NCBI GenBank assembly: GCA_905209435.1
Contig: CAJLTE010000151.1
Location: 1-5,330 of the forward strand
Length of the DNA: 5,330 nt
Direction of reading: 5' to 3'
Origin: an uncultured Blautia sp.
GTDB taxonomy: Bacteria; Bacillota_A; Clostridia; Lachnospirales; Lachnospiraceae
In this document: in pieces, positions 3,415-5,330 of the stretch
Layout: the number at the start of each line of letters is the position of its first letter
Numbering within the stretch: the first letter of the stretch is position 1
Notes under the pieces: model-generated
The model's database searches: none
What the model was told of the DNA's origin: nothing
The model's input: only the letters and a program-made list of their open reading frames with translations
Program-made: the position numbers and the translations under genes

Positions 3415-4656
3415 ATGGCAGAGACAGTACAGGCCAGTCAGCAGGACGGCCATTTTAATGAAAGTATCGTAAATGAAGAAATTCTGGAAGATATGAAAAA
3501 GAACCGTATCGATCACATGAAGTACCTTCCGGATATGGAACAGCTGGAAGAATCTGATGTAATGGATCAGGTTATTTCCGCAATGAACGCATATGATTAT
3601 GATAAGTACACAGAAGCGGATGTACGGAGAGCGCTTGCTCATGACAACCGTACACCGGAGGATTTTAAAGCACTGCTTTCACCGGCAGCGCTGCCTCTTC
3701 TGGAAGAAATCGCACAGGCTGCACGGATCGAAACAAGGAAACATTTCGGAAACAGCATCTGTATGTTCACACCGATCTACATTGCAAACTACTGTGAGAA
3801 TTACTGCATCTACTGTGGATTTAACTGCCACAATAAGATCCGCCGTGCACAGCTGAACGAAGAAGAGATCGAGAAGGAAATGGCAGCGATCGCCGAGACT
3901 GGTCTGCAGGAGATCCTGATCCTTACCGGCGAGAGCAAAACCAAATCCAATGTGGAGTACATCGGAAAAGCCTGTGAGATCGCGCGAAAATATTTCAAGG
4001 TGATCGGCCTTGAGGTGTATCCGATGAATTCTGATGAGTACGCATATCTTCACAAATGCGGCGCAGATTATGTGACAGTTTTCCAGGAAACCTATAATTC
4101 TGATAAATACGAAACTCTGCATCTGGCAGGTCACAAGAGGATTTTCCCATACAGGTTAAATACACAGGAGCGTGCGTTAAAAGGCGGCATGCGAGGTGTT
4201 GGTTTTGCGGCACTTCTGGGACTAGATGATTTCCGCAAGGATGCTTTTGCAACGGGATATCACGCATATCTTCTGCAGAGAAAATATCCACACGCAGAGA
4301 TCGCTTTTTCCTGCCCGAGACTTCGTCCGATCATCAACAACGACAGGATCGATCCGAAGGATGTACACGAACCGCAGCTTTTGCAGGTAGTCTGTGCATA
4401 TCGTCTGTTTATGCCGTTTGCAAGTATTACTGTATCCACCAGAGAGTGTGAGCGTGTCCGTGACAATCTGGTAAATATCGCAGCAACCAAGATCTCTGCA
4501 GGTGTCAGCACAGGAATCGGAAGCCATGTGGATGATATCGAAGATAAAGGCGACGATCAGTTTGAGATTTCCGACGGAAGGTCTGTGGACGAAGTTTTCA
4601 ACGCCCTGAAAGACCACGGCCTGCAGCCGGTGATGAATGATTATATTTATCTGTGA
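3415..4656 (+). CDS. thiH: Tyrosine lyase ThiH (2-iminoacetate synthase)
   Basis: ThiH is a radical SAM enzyme that cleaves tyrosine to p-cresol and dehydroglycine (2-iminoacetate), the C-N donor for ThiG. The 413-residue product carries the cluster motif CENYCIYCGF (C127, C131, C134), then LILTGES (168-174), GLEVYP (198-203), VFQETYN (222-228), the ThiH/HydG signature SCPRLRP (299-305), the segment FASITVSTRE (335-344) and QFEISDGRS (382-390) of the C-terminal BATS-type region. It ends in MNDYIYL and lacks the extra C-terminal cysteine cluster of the hydrogenase maturase HydG, so ThiH is preferred. The N terminus is about 35 residues longer than in E. coli ThiH. AGGAG (3397-3401) is 13 bases from the ATG, which is long, but no in-frame start lies nearer. 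It is the last recognisable gene of the operon; thiF and thiE are not adjacent. Confidence 0.95.
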   Translation: MAETVQASQQDGHFNESIVNEEILEDMKKNRIDHMKYLPDMEQLEESDVMDQVISAMNAYDYDKYTEADVRRALAHDNRTPEDFKALLSPAALPLLEEIAQAARIETRKHFGNSICMFTPIYIANYCENYCIYCGFNCHNKIRRAQLNEEEIEKEMAAIAETGLQEILILTGESKTKSNVEYIGKACEIARKYFKVIGLEVYPMNSDEYAYLHKCGADYVTVFQETYNSDKYETLHLAGHKRIFPYRLNTQERALKGGMRGVGFAALLGLDDFRKDAFATGYHAYLLQRKYPHAEIAFSCPRLRPIINNDRIDPKDVHEPQLLQVVCAYRLFMPFASITVSTRECERVRDNLVNIAATKISAGVSTGIGSHVDDIEDKGDDQFEISDGRSVDEVFNALKDHGLQPVMNDYIYL

Positions 4657-4703
4657 GATGAAGGCGGCGAAAGAGGATCACACAGACTACCGAGGATAAC
4701 TTC

Positions 4704-4764
4704 TGTGGAATATGTGGAAAACCATTCGCCCGAAAGAGCGATTTTTCAGGGTGAGTGTGGATAA
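4704..4764 (-). promoter_or_regulatory. Cluster of DnaA-box-like sequences
   Basis: On the minus strand TTATCCACA (4764-4756) is a perfect DnaA box. TTTTCCACA (4721-4713) differs at one position, and the abutting TATTCCACA (4712-4704) is weaker. All share one orientation, and TTATCCATA (5108-5100) adds a fourth near-match. They lie in the 269-base stretch after thiH (4657-4925), which has no convincing gene. The only terminator-like signal there is a weak TCGC/GCGA stem (4726-4729 with 4738-4741) before five T residues. No dnaA, dnaN or rpmH is visible, so an origin is not claimed; a DnaA-titration or regulatory site is possible. Confidence 0.45.
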
Positions 4765-4869
4765 CTGTTTCGGAAGAATGAATGCAGAAAGATTTTTGGC
4801 AAACAGAGGACAGTGCTGGAAGAATTTGTCGTCAGAACAAGAGTAATTTTTCAGTCCGGGTCTGATAAA

Positions 4870-4929
4870 ATGGATATAACCCGGTTTATCTTAAAGAGAA
4901 AAATGCAGATGAGGTTTTTGTCAGAATGA
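4870..4929 (+). CDS. Possible 19-codon upstream reading frame
   Basis: ATG at 4870 opens a frame of 19 codons, rich in Arg, Lys and Met, ending at TGA (4927-4929). It overlaps the start of the next small frame in the ATGA arrangement (4926-4929) typical of translational coupling. No clear ribosome binding site precedes it, and the TAAAAT overlapping its start could equally be a -10 element. I do not recognise the peptide. It may be a chance frame. Confidence 0.2.
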   Translation: MDITRFILKRKMQMRFLSE

Positions 4930-5039
4930 AAGAAAAGCAGTTGCATGGAGAAGAACTGACCAAAGAAGATCTCAAACGTGCTGTCAAAGATGAAGCTTAC
5001 CGCAAAAAACTCCTGGAAGAGCTGAATTCACAAGGTTGA
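4926..5039 (+). CDS. Small charged helical peptide, 37 residues, function unknown
   Basis: The frame from ATG 4926 to TGA 5037-5039 encodes a hydrophilic peptide beginning MKEKQLHGEELTKEDLKRAV and ending in KKLLEELNSQG. It is dense in Glu and Lys in a pattern suited to a single amphipathic helix, and codon use looks like that of the neighbouring genes. A weak GATGAGG (4908-4914) lies 11 bases upstream; coupling to the preceding tiny frame is possible. There is no signal peptide or membrane segment. No family is recognised, and a non-functional remnant is possible. Confidence 0.4.
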   Translation: MKEKQLHGEELTKEDLKRAVKDEAYRKKLLEELNSQG

Positions 5040-5163
5040 TTGCGTTTTCACAAAATCTTTCAACGGTGATGAAGAATATGCAAAAAAGAGTGCGAAATCT
5101 ATGGATAACAGCTAAAAATCAAACATAAAAACCTGTAAAATCCGCCCAAATATCCCTGATTTC

Positions 5164-5201
5164 GAAAACTACTGAAAACGGTTTCCAATCTAATAGTTTT
5201 C
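5164..5201. promoter_or_regulatory. Nested operator: outer dyad around a cre-like site
   Basis: TGAAAACGGTTTCC (5173-5186) is one base from the catabolite-response (cre) consensus TGWAANCGNTNWCA bound by CcpA, and LacI-family operators look similar. It sits inside a perfect 8-bp inverted repeat, GAAAACTA (5164-5171) and TAGTTTTC (5194-5201), whose right arm overlaps the -35 region of the promoter downstream. The cre-like centre is about 53 bases upstream of the expected start, a position that would allow activation or blocking. The remainder of 5040-5160 is A+T-rich with no other signal seen. Confidence 0.5.
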
Positions 5202-5226
5202 ATAGGTACTTACTCATGTTTATAAT
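5197..5226 (+). promoter_or_regulatory. Promoter for the frame at the right edge
   Basis: A perfect -10 TATAAT (5221-5226) has TTTTCA (5197-5202, 4 of 6) 18 bases upstream. Transcription should begin near 5233, giving a leader of about 40 nt before the start codon at 5272. Confidence 0.7.
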
Positions 5227-5271
5227 AGCCCCAACAACAAAACACGAGGCAAAACACAGGAGGTAAGTATT

Positions 5272-5330
5272 ATGAAAAGAAGCTGCAGAACAGTGAAAAA
5301 ACAGAGTCTGCAGCTTCTTTTATGTAAATA
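5272..5330 (+). CDS. Start of an unidentified reading frame or leader peptide (runs off the edge)
   Basis: AGGAGGT (5258-5264) stands 7 bases before the ATG, an ideal ribosome binding site, and a good promoter lies upstream. The visible 19 codons begin MKRSCRTVKKQ and continue SLQLLLCK, a basic start followed by a short hydrophobic stretch. The last two bases of the window are TA, so the frame may stop at the next codon (TAA or TAG) or continue. The coding start lies inside a perfect hairpin, which favours a short leader peptide over a long protein, but a signal-peptide-bearing protein cannot be excluded. Confidence 0.5.
   Translation, partial: MKRSCRTVKKQSLQLLLCK
5275..5321 (+). terminator. 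Perfect 15-bp hairpin ending in T residues, candidate attenuator
   Basis: AAAAGAAGCTGCAGA (5275-5289) is an exact inverted repeat of TCTGCAGCTTCTTTT (5307-5321), with a 17-base A-rich loop. The A-tract/T-tract ends look like an intrinsic terminator. It begins directly after the start codon, so a ribosome translating the frame would disrupt the stem, coupling translation to termination. A plain terminator of a very short RNA is the alternative. Confidence 0.6.

Noticed and set aside
3679..4617. Several minus-strand frames opposite thiH
   Set aside because: They are antisense shadows rich in Cys, His and Ile, without start signals; ThiH motifs are intact throughout on the plus strand.
3415..4656. 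HydG, the [FeFe]-hydrogenase maturase, for the radical SAM tyrosine lyase
   Set aside because: HydG carries an additional C-terminal cysteine cluster; this protein ends in MNDYIYL without it and lies beside thiS and thiG.
4657..5271. Chromosomal replication origin at the DnaA-box cluster
   Set aside because: Too few boxes, no neighbouring dnaA, dnaN or rpmH, and no clear unwinding element.
1..5330. CRISPR array, tRNA or rRNA genes
   Set aside because: No regularly spaced repeats and no cloverleaf or rRNA-like sequence were seen on either strand.

Overview
The window looks like chromosomal DNA from a gut-type Clostridia species, probably Lachnospiraceae. The evidence is moderately low G+C, strong AGGAGG-type ribosome binding sites, near-consensus sigma-A promoters, a signal-peptide/Fn3/Ig-like secreted protein, and a TPP-riboswitch-controlled anaerobic (ThiH-type) thiazole operon. 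This taxonomic call is inference from style, not from a database match.

Layout. Positions 1-71 are the right end of an IS200/IS605-family element: the last codons of a TnpB-like protein, a small hairpin and a TCAA end. Positions 208-1326 encode a secreted protein with a fibronectin type III-like domain, a BIG2 Ig-like domain and an unrecognised C-terminal domain. Positions about 1365-1675 hold a compact two-RNA module. A 31-residue membrane peptide is encoded on the minus strand and faces a short plus-strand RNA; both end at one bidirectional terminator. The short RNA repeats, in the same order, sequences lying over the start codon and body of the peptide gene, and the peptide's ribosome binding site can be sequestered by an upstream CCUCC. 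This is the architecture of the Fst/par type I toxin-antitoxin family.

Positions 1705-4656 are the thiazole-phosphate operon: a strong promoter, a TPP riboswitch with its terminator, a second structured leader with its own terminator, then thiS, thiG and thiH. ThiS carries the sulfur as a C-terminal thiocarboxylate, ThiH cleaves tyrosine to dehydroglycine, and ThiG condenses these with deoxyxylulose phosphate to the thiazole. The adenylyltransferase ThiF is not in the window, nor is ThiE. Both gaps inside the operon are about 165 bases long and contain dyads, which is roomy for an operon.

Positions 4657-5271 are mostly non-coding. They hold a cluster of DnaA-box-like sequences in one orientation, two tiny overlapping reading frames, and a nested operator/promoter. 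From 5272 a new reading frame with an ideal ribosome binding site starts, but its first codons lie inside a perfect 15-bp hairpin ending in T residues, so it may be a leader peptide with an attenuator or terminator. The window ends before this can be resolved.

The strongest candidates for something not routinely annotated are the Fst/par-like locus at 1365-1675 and the second leader at 1886-2055 in tandem with the TPP riboswitch.
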